In this document: positions 44,850 through 57,198 of the stretch, piece by piece
Numbering within the stretch: the first letter of the stretch is position 1
Layout: each line of letters starts with the position of its first letter
From: Morella rubra
Lineage: Eukaryota; Streptophyta; Magnoliopsida; Fagales; Myricaceae
Length of the DNA stretch: 64,000 bases
Direction of reading: 5' to 3'
Assembly (NCBI GenBank): GCA_003952965.2
Contig: RXIC02000095.1
Coordinates: 1-64,000, forward strand
Translations under genes and position numbers: made by a program
The notes under the pieces: model-generated
Told to the model about the DNA's origin: nothing
What the model saw: only the letters and a program-made list of their open reading frames with translations
The model's database searches: none

Positions 44850-46260
44850 ACTGCTTCAACTCATTAGTCTACCTTCTGAATGTCTTCCACCAATCCCACA
44901 TGATTGATCAACCAATGGATAGGTTAGTGGTGCAGCAGTTGCGAGTAAGACGAGCTTCACGAATGGAGAACAATTGATCCTTAAGATCTGAAACTGAAGC
45001 TTCCAAAAGGGCAAGCTGAGAAGCATAAGATCCAGAAGCTGCTGATCTGCCAACATTGGAGTATGTGGAGTACGTGGAGAGGCTCGTACTGTAATCTCAT
45101 CATCTGCTCTGTCCTCAGTCACTAGTTCCACTTCTCCAGGATCCTCTTCTTCAGCTTCTTCTTCCTCAGCTGCTTCCTCTTGAATTTCTTGAGAAGCATT
45201 GCCACTGCCTTCTTCACCCACTGATCTTCTTCATTCTGAACGAAACCCATCAATCTCAAAGCCTTCTGATTATACTCTCTGGAGACTTTTAGGCTTTTCC
45301 CTTCTTCACCATTAGTATTAACATTAGACAAATAAAAAATTTGAGTAAATAACATCCCATATGGCAAATTGTCTCTTCTTCTCATAAGCTGCCTTCATAT
45401 GATTCAACAAGAGGTGGCCAAGATTCATCTAACGCCTCATAATCAGGCAGTACATCACAAACATATCAAGAAAAGTAACATATTCATCTTTTTCGTCCTG
45501 GGAAGAATGATGTTACAAATGATGTGGTGCAGCAATCTCTGGTGTACATCAAAATCACTAGCCACTGGTTTCACTATCTCATCCAATTCAGGGTTATCCA
45601 AAACAACCCTGAGAATCTCAATGGGCTTTACATTAGCCATACCAGCCAAGTATAAGACTCAAAAACTTTCACCCCAGAATTGGGGAAAGGGCCACGGCAT
45701 TAAGCCCATTCACAGACAAATCTAATTCTTTTCCCTTCACAAACCTTGATGCAGTTTCAAACATATCAAAATGAAAATTAGCATATGACTGTTTCACCAA
45801 AAGGGAAATGTATCACACTTAAGACTGATAAAATTGACCATCCCTGAGCATCAAATAACTCCTGAAAATCAAACCCATTCTCCGTAAACCATGACAACAT
45901 AACCCATCTTCTAGAGATTACCTTACGGTGGTGAAAATCACTCTGAAATCGATGTTGATGGTGTTTGGAGCGGAATGGATTTACCTTTGAAGGACCCAAA
46001 GCATCCTCGTCTCTTCTCTGTCTCTGCCTCGGCCTTGAGATTCCCCATGGTCAAATACTCTCTTCCTTCCCCCACTAGACATCTTAGAAAGCACGGTTTA
46101 GGTTTTATCTGGAGGAGAGGGAGAGGATATGAGAATATGTGGTGGATGAGAGGTGTTTGGGTGCGATTTAGGGCACGGGAGAGGGAAAAAGTGATGTTTG
46201 GCGATGCAGGAGAGGCACGGCCAAGAGGTTTAGGGCATTGTAGTGTTTGAGAATGAGGGA
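44850..46260 (-). mobile_element. C1 extra 3' region with coding-like content
   Basis: This same-strand region downstream of RNase H has coding-like segments: SRRWVMLSWFTENGFDFQEL and FDAQGWSILSVLS (about 45.85-45.93 kb), ILRVVLDNPELDEIV (about 45.6 kb), and an acidic stretch EEAAEEEEAEEEDPGEVE (about 45.12-45.18 kb). The first part resembles a domain seen in many plant transposon-linked proteins of unknown role. In Sireviruses this position may hold an envelope-like or accessory region. It is a fossil here. Confidence 0.55.
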
Positions 46261-46294
46261 GAAATGAAATTAGGGCTTTTAAAGGTTAAGTATA

Positions 46295-46580
46295 TGAGGT
46301 GTCGACTCATTAAACGTAAGAGAAGTTAATGAATGCAAATGAATCGACATTTTAAAAACTGCCCATTCGAAACATGTGTCGACACATATGGAACATGTGT
46401 CAACACATTACACATGCACAAGACTTATGTGTCGACACATATGAAAACATGTGTCGCACTTACTCAACAGCCTTCTCCAGGAACACACAGTGTGTTGACA
46501 TATACATATTCCAGTGAAAACAGTCAAGCAAGTCCAGAAGTGTCGACACTTGTGATTTCAAGTGCTGACACATGACATGT
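46295..46580. repeat. Second GTGTCGACAC palindrome cluster in C1
   Basis: About eight copies of the 10-mer or close variants occur, among them exact palindromes at 46376-46385 and near 46432. They lie between the pol end and the extra 3' region, outside the LTRs. Confidence 0.6.
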
Positions 46581-46699
46581 AAATGTGTAAAATGACATGT
46601 TTTCAAATAGAAAATGTATGATGCAATCCAATTAATAATGAAAACATATAATCACCTCAATTTTCATCCAACAAACACACGAATAAGCAATTCATATCA

Positions 46700-49600
46700 A
46701 ACAACAATCATTCGGGGGGAAAACGCATACCGATCTCTTGACAAATGAAGCAGAAACGATCCTCATTAAGAGGTTTCATGAATATATCAGCAAGTTGAAG
46801 ATCTGTGCTTACAAACTCAAGAATGATGTCACCTTTTTAAGCATGATCACGTAGAAAATGATGTTTGATCTCAATATGTTTAGTCCTAGAGTGCTGAATG
46901 AGATTTTTAGAAAGATTTATGGCACTCGTGTTGTCACACTTAATTGGGATGAGTGAAAAATGAAGATTAAAATCTTCAGTTGTTGTTTCATCCACAATAT
47001 TTGTGTGCAACAGTTACCAACAGCAATATACTCGGCCTCTGTGGTTGATAAAGCCACAGAATTTTGTTTCTTACAAAACCAAGACACTAGAGATGGGCCA
47101 AGAAACTGACATGCACCACTAGTACTTTTTTTTATCAATTTTACAACCAGCATAATCAACATCCGAGTATCCTTGCAAATTAAATTCAACACTCTTGGGA
47201 TAAAACAAACCAAGATCTTGTGTGCCAACAAGGTAACGAAATATTCTTTTAACCGCAAGGAGGTGAGACTCCTTAGGGCAAGACTAAAATCTCGCACACA
47301 TGCACATACTAAACATGATATCAGGTCTACTCGCAGTAAGGTAAAGTAAGAGCCAATCATACCTCGATACCTTGTTTGGTCAATGTCTTTACCTTTTTCA
47401 TCTTTTCCATTTTGGTTGATGGACTCATTGGTGTACCATAGGTTTTGAGTTGTCCATCCAAATCTTTTGAGAAGTCTCTTGTGTACTTAGCTTGGTTAAT
47501 GAAGATACCATCATAATTTTACTAATTTGAAGTCCGAGAAAGTAATTCAACTTCCCATGAGACTCATCTCGAATTCACCTTTCATGACTTGGAAAATTCT
47601 TCACACAAAGACTCATTAGTAGAACCAAATATGATATCATCAACATAAATTTGAACGATAAGCAATTCATTGTCCTTTTCCTTAGTAAAGAGAGTGGTAT
47701 CATAATACCTCGTGAAAATCCATTTTCAATAAGGAAAGAACTTAATCGTTCATACCATGCTCGAGGTGCTTGCTTCAAGCCATATAAAGCTTTTGTGAGC
47801 TTGAACACATGGTGTGGTAGCTTTTCATCTTCAAATCCAGGAGGTTGTTCTACATACACTTCCTAGAAAGATAACCATTAAGAAAAGCACATTTCACATC
47901 CATTTGAAATAATTTGAAATCTTTAAAGCATGCAAAGCAAGCAACATGCGAATAGATTCTAAACGAGCAACAGGTGCAAAGGTCTCATCAAAATCATTCC
48001 CTCTTCTTGATTATAACCTTGGGCTACCAACCTTGCCTTGTTCCTTACTACAACCCCTGATTCATCCATTTTGTTTCAAAACCTATTTAGTACCAATAAC
48101 TAGATGATCTTTGGGTCTAGGAACTAGATGCCATACCTAATTTTTCTCAAACTGTTTTAATTCATCTTCCATGGCATGGATCCAACTTTCATCATCTTTT
48201 GCCTCAGAAATATTCTTTGGCTCAATTTGAGAAAGTAAGGCAAAATTATTAGCTTGATTATAAAGGATCGAGTTCTTACACCTTTCTCAACATTACCAAT
48301 GACTTGATCAATAGGATGATTTCTGACAAACTTCCAAGCCTTTGGTAGATCGTTGTTGCTTTGAGGCATTTCTTCTTCTTCTTCTTCAAGATCTTGTTCA
48401 TCTTGTCTTGTGGCTGAGAGACTTCTTTCACTTACTTGTAGCAGGTTTCTCATTACTTTTATCAAGATCTACAACATCTCATCATCTCTTTTCAGAGAAG
48501 CGTTAGATTCATCAAATACCACATGATGGATTCTCAACAACTAAAGTTCTCTTATTAAACACACGATAAGCTTTACTAAAAGTAGAATAACCAAGAAATA
48601 TACCTTCATCAGCTTTCGCATCAAACTTACCCAAGTTGTCTTTGTTGTTGTTGAGAATAAAACATTTGCAACCAAATACATGAAAATAACCAATGTTGGG
48701 TTTTCTATTTTTCCATAGCTCATATAGAGTTTTCTTAAGAATTGACTTTATCATACATTGGTTCATGACATAACAGCTAGTGTTAATAGCTTCTGCCCAA
48801 AAATAGTCTGGCAAGTTATTTTCACAAAGCATGGTCCTCACCATTTCTTCAAGAGTCCTATTCTTCCTCTCAACAACCCCATTTTGTTGAGGAGTCCTAG
48901 GAGCAGAGAAGTTATGGTTTATACCAAAATCACCACAAAACTTTGCAAAGGAGGAGTTTTCAAATTCTTTTCCATGGTCACTCCTTATGCTAGAAATAGC
49001 AAAACCTTTTTCATTTTGAATTCTCTTGCACAGTTTTTCGAATGCATCAAAAGCCTCATCTTATGAGCTAAGAAAAGAACCCATGTAAATCTACTGTAAT
49101 CATCAACTACAACAAAGCCATATTGTTTGCCACCCAGCTTGACGTTCAGGTTGGACCAAACAAGTCCATGTGTAGAAGTTGAAGTGGTCTAGAAGTGGAC
49201 ACAATGTTTTTGGGTTTAAAAGATGTTCTAGTTTGTTTGCCCTTTTGACAAGCAGCACAAATTTTATCCTTTTCATAAACAAGGTTAGGCAAACAAGGTC
49301 CTTTTTGGCTAGTTTTGAAATAAGGTCCATGCTTGCATGAGCAAGTCTTCTATGCCACAGCCAACTATCTTTGTCACTTAGAGATAAAAGGCATTTACAT
49401 TTTCAAAAGAAATATTCTCTAAGTGAACAACATACATATTTTCTTGTTGATGTCTGACAAACAAGACTTTCTTGTCTTCAATGTTTTCAACAATGCATAT
49501 TGATGATTCAAATATGACTTGGTTTCCTTGTCACATAATGACTGATACTTAACAGATTATGCTTCAAACCTTCAACAAATAAGACATGTTCAATAGTAGG

Positions 49601-51438
49601 ATTAGGAGTCATACCAACATTTCCAATACCAAGAATCCTTCCTTTACCATTATCACCAAAAGTAACTGATCCTTTTTCTTTGGGCAAAGAGATTTGAACC
49701 AACTCTTATCCCCTGTCATGTGCTTGGAGCATCCACTATCAAGAACCCAATGATTCCTTGACTTCGGTTACTTCAAGCACTCCTGCAAAAAAGAATCACT
49801 TCTTGATTTTTGGTACCCAAATCATTTTGGGTCCTTTGGTGTTAGAAACGTTTTCCTTCACCTTGTCATTTGGAATCCAAACAAATTTGATACCACTAGA
49901 AGCTTTCTTTCTAGTTGGACAAGTATGTGAGATATGTCCAGATTTACCACAAAAGTTGCACAATCTATATGAAGCAGATGATTTCTTGATCATATAAGAA
50001 TAAGATTTTTAATCATTAAAGGAATCATAACCAATGCCACTTTTGTTGAAACAACACCTTTGTGAACCAAGAAGAATATCAAGGTTCTTCTTCCCTTGAG
50101 TGAATCTTGCAAGATCATTTGTAAGAGTTTCAACTTTCGATTTCAAAGTTTCACTTTCAACAATTAAAAGACTTGTTTTGTTTTGCAAAGGTGTTTCATT
50201 TTCTTCCTTGATTCTTGCAAGATCATCTCTAAGAGTAAACACTTGACTTTTCAAAGTATCGTTCTCTTTTGAAATATTTTCAAAACTCTTTTTAAGAGAA
50301 CTATATTTTGAAACAATTCTTTTCAGTTCTATATATTGTTCATCAAAAGCATCTTGCAATTCATCAAATGAAAAACATTGAGTAAGTGAAGATTGTACCT
50401 CATCCTCGCTATCCTTTGCCATCAAACAAAGGTTTGCAACTTCCTCTTCTTCACTATCGCTTTCACTTTCGTCTGATTCTCCCCATGTGGCTAAGAATGC
50501 TTTCTTCTTGTCCTTGAAGTCTCTTGACTTCTTGTTTGGTTCAGCATTGGGGCATTCAAATTTAATATGACCAGGCTTTTTACATCAAAAGCAAATGGTC
50601 TCATTCTTTTTACTGCTATCACCCTTGAAGTTGTTTTTCCTTGGGTACCTCTTGTCACCTTGCTTCTTTCTAAAGAACTTCTTAAATTTCTTTGTAAACA
50701 AGGCCATCTCATCGTCATCAGAAGATTCTTCACTACTAGAGTAAAAGGCTTTCAAAGCAATTCCTCTTTTGCCTTTTCCATCAATCTCGTCTACCTTCAC
50801 TTGGTTCATCTCGTGGGTCATGAGAGATCCCATGAGTTCATCAAGAGATAATTTTGTTAAATCCTTGGCTTCCTGAATAGCTGTAACTTTAGGTTCCCAA
50901 GCCTTAGGAAGACACCTGAGAATTTTTCTCACCATTTCACATTAGTATAACTTTACCAAGAGATTTCAATTCATTGATAATATCAGTAAAGCGAGTAAAC
51001 ATGGTGGAGATAGATTCATCATATCTCATTTTAAACAATTCATAGCTATGCACAAGCATACTAATCTTGTTCTCCTTAACCTGATTAGTACCTTCATGAG
51101 TAACTAAATTTTTTTCCCATATTTCCTTAGCAGATTCACAACTAGAAACACAGTTAAATTCATTAGCATCAAGAGCACAATATAAAACATTCATAGCTTT
51201 AGCATTTAAAGACACAAGCTTGTGATTAGCTTCATTCCTGTTTGCTTAAGATTTATCCAAGCCAGCTTCATCTTAGGAAGTCTAGGGCCGTTCATGATAA
51301 TTTTTCAGAGATCATAGTCCGTGGCTTGAATGTAGATTTTCATCCTTGCTTTCCAATAGTTGTAGCATGTTCCATTGAACAAAGGAGGCCAATTAGTGGA
51401 TTGACCTTCAAACGAAGAAGAACAAACAAGAGTATTCA
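46700..51438 (-). mobile_element. C1 gag-pol: gag, protease, integrase, RT, RNase H (fossil)
   Basis: Gag begins at 51438 (MNTLVCSSSFEGQSTNWPPL) and includes an UBN2-type part (51.2-50.6 kb), a coiled coil (50425-50010, with ENDTLKSQVFTLRDDLAR) and a knuckle CNFCGKSGHISHTC (about 49.94 kb). Protease has a remnant of WVLDSGCSKHMTG (about 49.7 kb). Integrase has GIFLGYS and the PQQNGVVERKNRTLEEMV block (about 48.85-48.9 kb). RT has [12 protein letters not shown] and [20 protein letters not shown] (about 47.75-47.85 kb). RNase H has LSTTEAEYIAVGNCC (about 47.0 kb). Many breaks are present. Confidence 0.87.
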
Positions 51439-51460
51439 TTAGTAAAGACAATAAACCTCA

Positions 51461-51472
51461 GCTCTGATACCA
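51461..51472 (-). other. C1 primer-binding site
   Basis: On the minus strand TGGTATCAGAGC follows two bases after the 5' LTR; it matches the methionine tRNA primer site used by plant Copia elements. Confidence 0.85.
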
Positions 51473-51474
51473 AT

Positions 51475-52847
51475 TGTGAGTCCGAAAATCAACCCAAGAG
51501 GGGGGGTGAATTGGGTTTATAAAAAATTTATCCCCCTTTAGATAAAAACTCAGATCTGAAAATTATCTCTTTGGTTTAGCAAATAAAACATAGATCTGAA
51601 TATGTTTAATGACAACCCCAAAGATAAACGGTAAATAGTAAAGTGATAATGACCAAGAAGCAATAAATGAAAGCAATAAGTACGACAGTAGGGAAGAGAG
51701 ATAACACCGCTATTTTTAGGTGGTTCGGCCAAGACTTGCCTACGTCCACCCCCAAGGCTATTGCCTTCCTTGGGCTTCTCCACTATAATCCAATAGTGTC
51801 TACAACTTAGCTTCCAGGTGCTAAGTAACCTTACAAGAGTTTTCCCGAGCTCACTCTTCAACTCGTCACAAATCTCAAAGCCTATGAGATTTCTTCTATC
51901 CTCATGGGTAGGCCCAAGTGTATCCCACACTCAAAGGTTTCTCAAAGTTTAATGAGATGAATGAATAAACAATAGCTCTCAAAGCCAAATCAGCAAAACA
52001 AAGCTCAATAAATGGCTACAAGACAAGATCTGATGATGATGACAACAATGGCAGACCAAATCTTCTTGGAAAATAAGCAGGCATTGTCTTTTACATTTTT
52101 TCTCTCTTTTTGAAAGCTTGGTCAGCAAAGATGATGTAAGGGGACAAAAAGTGTGCAAAAGTCTTCTTTTCTCTCTCCATATGGTTCCCTTTATAGGTCT
52201 TCAGTCTTGAGGGGTCCAGAGGGTCTTTTTATAATGTTGGAGAGGTGCCTAAGTGCCACATCGTCTTGATTCATGTGCTGAGCATCATTTTTTTAAAAGC
52301 AGCATTCCCGCAATATGTGTTGACACATATATGCCTATGTCGACACCTTCATAGAGTCTGGAACTTGCTTGCAGGTGCCTGTGGCATATGTCACACTTCC
52401 TTCACCATGTGTCGACATCATCTTCACATGTGTCAACACTTTGCTTCCCATGTGTCGACACCATCGAAATGGTAGTCTAGTTTCTGTGCTATGTGTTGGC
52501 ACCATGTCAACCATGTGTCGACACCATTTTCCAATTTGTTGACACTTTTCTTCCTATGAGTCGACACCATTTTGGTAGTTGGAGTTTTTCAGTGTTTTTT
52601 TTATATCCAATCTTTTCAATTTAACATGAAAACTCCTACAATGAAAAATATCATAGTTTAGGTGCAAGCCATGGTGTTTAAATAAAATGTAGGGCATAAT
52701 GAATTAAGGATAATGATTAAATACAATTGAGTACTCTTAATAGAATAGTGATTGACAACCACATATCCTAAAAATACTCCAAAGCGTTTTGTCATTTGTT
52801 ATCATCAAAATCGAGTTAGCTAGCTTAAGATCAACCTTGGGCTAACA
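51475..52847 (-). repeat. C1 5' LTR
   Basis: It is 1373 bp on the minus strand, starting TGTTAGCCCAAGG and ending GGACTCACA. It carries the palindrome cluster (about 52570-52315), a TATA-like TATAAAGGGAACC (about 52195-52183) and, further on, GGTGGACGTAGGCAAGTCTT, a block common in plant Copia LTRs. Confidence 0.87.
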
Positions 52848-55800
52848 GAAAGTGGTCTTCTCTCGATCCTCTGGTTCTATGGCAATTTGATAGTATCCAT
52901 AAAAACCTTCCAGAAAACAATAAAAGGCATTACCAGCCACTTTCTCGAGTATCTGATCCAGGAAAGGTAACGAGAAATTATCTTTTCGGCTAATCGAATT
53001 CAACATACGGTAGTCAATGCACATTATCCAACCTGTTACCTTTATAGACGAGATCAACTCTCCACTAGCATTTTCAATGATAGTTAACCTAGATTTTTTA
53101 TGAACTACCTGCGTCGGGCTTACTATTGGAGATAGGATAAATGATGCCCATAGCTAACAATTTCAGCACCTCTTTCTTCACCACCTCTTTCATGGTGGGA
53201 TTTAATCTCCATTGTGCATCACGAACTGGTCTCGCGTCTCCCTTTAGAAAAATGTTGAGGGTACAGATTGAAGGGTTAATAGCCTTGATATCTGCAATGT
53301 TCTAGACTATCGCTCCCCGATGCTTTCTCAACACTTGCAATAATTCGGCTTCTTGCTTCGAAGTAAGATTAGAAGAAATAACCACTGTAAATGTGCCCTC
53401 AGTTGGGCCCATAAAAATGTACTTCAAGTCCTCTGGTAGTGGCTTTACTCTACTGTAGGGATTTCTTCTTTCGATGACTTCATGACTTTTGGTAAGTCAA
53501 GTGTTTCAAAGACTGGCTTATGCTAACTACTGATGTAACTCGCGTCTAATAACTCAGGGAAACCATCTGTCTCTGTGAACTGCCCCTCTAATTCTATCAA
53601 CTTTCTAGATGAAGGAATTGCCTCATCAAAAGCCTCAAATTGCTTGGGAGAGTCATCCTCAAATGCACTCTCAAAATTAAGTACTGATAACAACTCTGAA
53701 ATATCAAAGTCGTCTATCATATCAATTGCATGTACCTCTGAGTCGTCACATCCACTCAGCATCTTGCAGGTATTGGAGATGAATGGCATTGAACACATTC
53801 ATCTCCAATACCATATTCTCGAATGTGAGTTTTAGTACTCCACTTTGACAATTGATCAATGCATTGGAGGTAGCAAGGAACAGACATCCATGAATGAAAG
53901 GTGCCTAGTAAATAGTGGAAACTGGCTGCTGTATATCCAGAACTATAAAGTCCACTAATAGTAAAATTTGTCCTCCTGAACCAACACATCTTCAATAATA
54001 TCTGGTGGCCCCTTTATTGATCTGTCAGCCAACTGTAGCATGATGGGGGTCTTTGTTAGCTCACCCAACCCCAAATGCTCATAAATTGAGAATGGTAGCA
54101 AATTCACACTACTCCCCAAATCAAGTGGAGCTCTCCCAATGCATGATTCACCAATCATAATGAAAATAGTAGGAGAGCAGGGATCTCTAAACTTCTTAGG
54201 TGTCTCACTCATTATCAATACGCTGACTTGCTCCGTGCACAAATCCTTTAGAAATTTTGCATACGAAAGAACTTGTTGTATGGCATCCAAAATCAAAATA
54301 TTAATCTTCACTTGCTTTAAGATTTCTTGAATCTCAATGTGATATTTGTTCTTTTGGCCAGCTACCAATCTCTGAGGATAAGGAACTGCAGGTGGGTACT
54401 CCTAATTACTAGTTTTAGCCTCTGCACTGACTAGCTTCTTCAATTCTGAGCTCACTTCCTCTGGATTTTCTTTGGCTTCATCAGTCTCAGTTGTAACTTC
54501 AGGTGTTGGGACAACTGTTTGTCTGTCGATGGACATCTCAGGTTGGAGAACTTCCTTTCCACTTCTCAAAGTAAAAACGGCTTTCGCTGTCTCAAGAGAA
54601 TCTCTTGAGACATTATGTATTTGTTGCTGTTGTTGCAAGTATACTTGAGGATTAGGATGAGACTGTGCTGGAAATTTTCCTTTCTCTAGGGTGCTCAATG
54701 CCGTGGTCATCTTATTAATGATGCCCTGTAATTCATTTATGGCCTGAGTGTTATGACTGTTAGTTGTGGCCTAAATTTGCAAGAATTGTCGAAGTGTATT
54801 GGCCATCTGTGCCATACTATCGTTGAGAGACTTTGGTGGAATATACGCTAGAGACTGAAAATTTTGAGCAGCTACATGAGACTGGAATCTTGCAGGTCCT
54901 GCTAAAGAATAATGCTAAGAAGTCTAATGTGGCTGATACTGGTGCTGAGGAGCTGTTTGATGAGATTTCTCCTGAGAAGGTGGTGCATAGGACTGGGAAG
55001 GCTGCTGAAGATGCGAAGAAGATTTACCAGAGTGGTCATTCCTCCATGAAAAATTCAGATGATTCTTCCATCTCGGATTAAAATTGTGGGAGAAACACTG
55101 ATTTGGTGCTCTGTTAACCTAATTTGCTGATTGCATCTGATCAGACCCACTCTCCTATAATACTGGCATAATTGGACAATCTTGGGACTTATGGCTCTAA
55201 TCGGCGCATAGAGAACACACCTCCACTGCTTTCGTGGCCTTCATATTCTTTAATTCCATAACCTCTAACTTCCTAGTCAAAGCAGCAATATGAGCTTGGA
55301 CATTAGTATCCTCTTTGTTTTCATATTTACCCACACCATCAATTGCTCTGTGAAATGGTGCTCAGTCAGATCGTGTTTTCTATTGTTGGGTATTTTTAGA
55401 AGGTAATCAAAAAATGTGAGTGCTTGATCTAGTTCCTTGCTAAAGAATTCCTCATCGCACCTAGTTTGAACAAACTGCTTGCATTCATAAGAAAGTGCAG
55501 TATAAAAATAGTTGACCAACCTCCGAGACTCAAACCCATGATGTGGACAAATTTTTTCAGATCTTAAACCTTTCCCAACAAGCGTTAAAGATCACATCAC
55601 CTCTTTGCATAAATTGACTTATTTGCTCTTGCAAAAATTGAGTTCTTTGAAAAGGACAAAATTTATGTAAGAACACACGTTGCATATCATTCAGAAGTAA
55701 GTGCAGTATAAAAATAGTTGACCAATCTCCGAGACTCAAACCCATGATGTGGACAAATGTTTATCAGATCTTAAACCTTTCCCAACAAGCGTTAAAGATC

Positions 55801-56110
55801 TCATCACCTCTTTGCATAAATTGACTTATTTGCTCTTGCAAAAATTGAGTTCTTTGAAAAGGAAAAAATTTATGTAAGAACACACGTTGCATATCATGCA
55901 AATTAGAGATAGAATTGGGCCTCAAAGAACTAAACCAAATCTTTGATTTATCCTTTAAAGAGAAAGGAAATAAACGAAGTCTAATAAACTCATCAGTGCC
56001 AGCTCTAGTAATAAAAGTAGTGCAAGCCAACTCAAAGTTCGTCAAATGCTGGTAAGGATACTTAGATTCTATACGGTGGAACTGAGGTATCACTGACATC
56101 ATTAGGTAAA
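52848..56110 (-). mobile_element. Athila-like Ty3/gypsy fossil A1: gag, protease, RT part
   Basis: On the minus strand gag lies at about 56110-55270 (IESKYPYQHLTNFELACTTF; LRLFPFSLKDKSKIWFSSL), then a Gln/Pro-rich gag end (about 55.08-54.4 kb), protease (about 54370-53955: GESCIGRAPLDLGSSVNLLP and LQLADRSIKGP), a linker, and the start of RT (53057-52848: MCIDYRMLNSISRKDNFSLP, FLDQILEKVAG). C1 begins directly after. The type of gag and protease matches Athila-like elements. It is heavily broken and old. Confidence 0.8.
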
Positions 56111-56489
56111 ACAACGCATGATGGTGTAGTGGTGTGTTTGAGATGCAAAAAATATATGTTAAACAAGATTTCATGGCCTCAAACTTGATTTCAAAATTTC
56201 TACCTAAATAACATATAGAAACAACATTTTTCACCAAAAATTTTAAATAAAAATGTATGAAACAAGCCTTAATAAGACGTACTCGAGGAAATAGGACGTA
56301 AAATGGAGAATTCGTGAGGTAAAACGTCAAATCTTTGAGAGAAACGGAGAGAAATCGGGTGCAGTGTGTATGAAAAATGAGTTCTGATGGTTTTTCTTCA
56401 AATTTAAAAACTGTAAACACCGTCTGCATACCTATGGTATGTGTGCAAACGCCGATGGGATGTGTATTAAATGCCATGACTCGAACTGT

Positions 56490-57198
56490 TGCAAAAATCT
56501 CTTGAAATCACACATTATTCAGATGGTGTAAGGTCGTGTGGACGTTATCTGCGCTACACCATGCAACATGGAGGTCTTACATTCGTTTTGAAAACTAGCA
56601 CGTGTGTCTGGACAGTAATATGACGTGTGGATGTTAACAATTGTTTCGCATGATGGTTGGAGGTAGTACACACGTGTCCATCATGTGAGGATTGTGCAGA
56701 CTTTGTGGACGACCCTCACAGGGACATCTGAACGGTTTTACTGACAATTTAGGATGCAGCACAGAAGGGTGACAATGGCCTTTCGTCACCAAAAATGCGT
56801 GTGCACATTTCATTGGTGTCTGAACATGCACAACTGTTATGCATGTCATCTAACACTATCGTTTGGACGATTATTGCAGATACACTTGGACGTTTTTTAA
56901 GATTTTGTGACGATTTAGGTTTTGTCACAGATGGGTGACAAGGTAATTTGTCACCCAAATACAATTCAGATGGTGTTTTACCTGTGGGGATGCTCTTGTA
57001 ATCTTTTTTGATGAAATTGTTTTGTCACAGATTTGTGACATTGGGAATGGTTTTTTATATCGTGCAGACATTATTTAACCTCCTCAAACACCTGTCGTGA
57101 CAATGTTAATTTTTTTGCCAGGGAAAGCGTTGTTTGGTGTCAAAAAATATTTTGACACCCAAGAACTTGACACGTAAGGTCAAAGTTCTTGTAGTGTG
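56490..57198 (+). mobile_element. CACTA-type DNA transposon terminus (remnant)
   Basis: The plus strand ends in TTCTTGTAGTG at 57188-57198, the inverse of CACTACAAGAA, the standard end of plant CACTA (En/Spm) elements. Just inside are repeated subterminal words in both orientations: TTGTCACAGATTTGTGACA, GGTGACAAGG, TTTGTCACC, GGGTGACAATGG. The opposite end with CACTACAAGAA was not found, and no transposase was seen, so this is one end of a truncated or non-autonomous copy. The left limit given is approximate. Confidence 0.65.

Larger units (their letters stand above)
43447..52847 (-). mobile_element. Copia element C1, Sirevirus-like (broken), inserted in an Athila-like fossil
   Basis: On the minus strand the order is 5' LTR (52847-51475), primer-binding site, gag, protease, integrase, RT, RNase H, an extra 3' region, polypurine tract, and a partial 3' LTR (44106-43447). 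Integrase before RT marks Ty1/Copia. A long gag with a coiled-coil segment and a further region between pol and the 3' LTR fit the Sirevirus lineage. It is broken in many places (more than ten). Its 5' edge lies directly against Athila-like RT at 52848. Confidence 0.87.

Noticed and set aside
45975-46250. Plus-strand open frame of 91 residues in C1
   Set aside because: It is antisense to the extra 3' region of the Copia element and resembles no known protein.
53575-53835. Plus-strand open frame in the A1 linker region
   Set aside because: The minus strand encodes the linker between protease and RT; the plus-strand frame has no similarity of its own.
54833-55081. Plus-strand open frame of 82 residues inside A1
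   Set aside because: The minus strand here reads as the Gln/Pro-rich end of Athila-like gag, so the plus-strand frame is a shadow.
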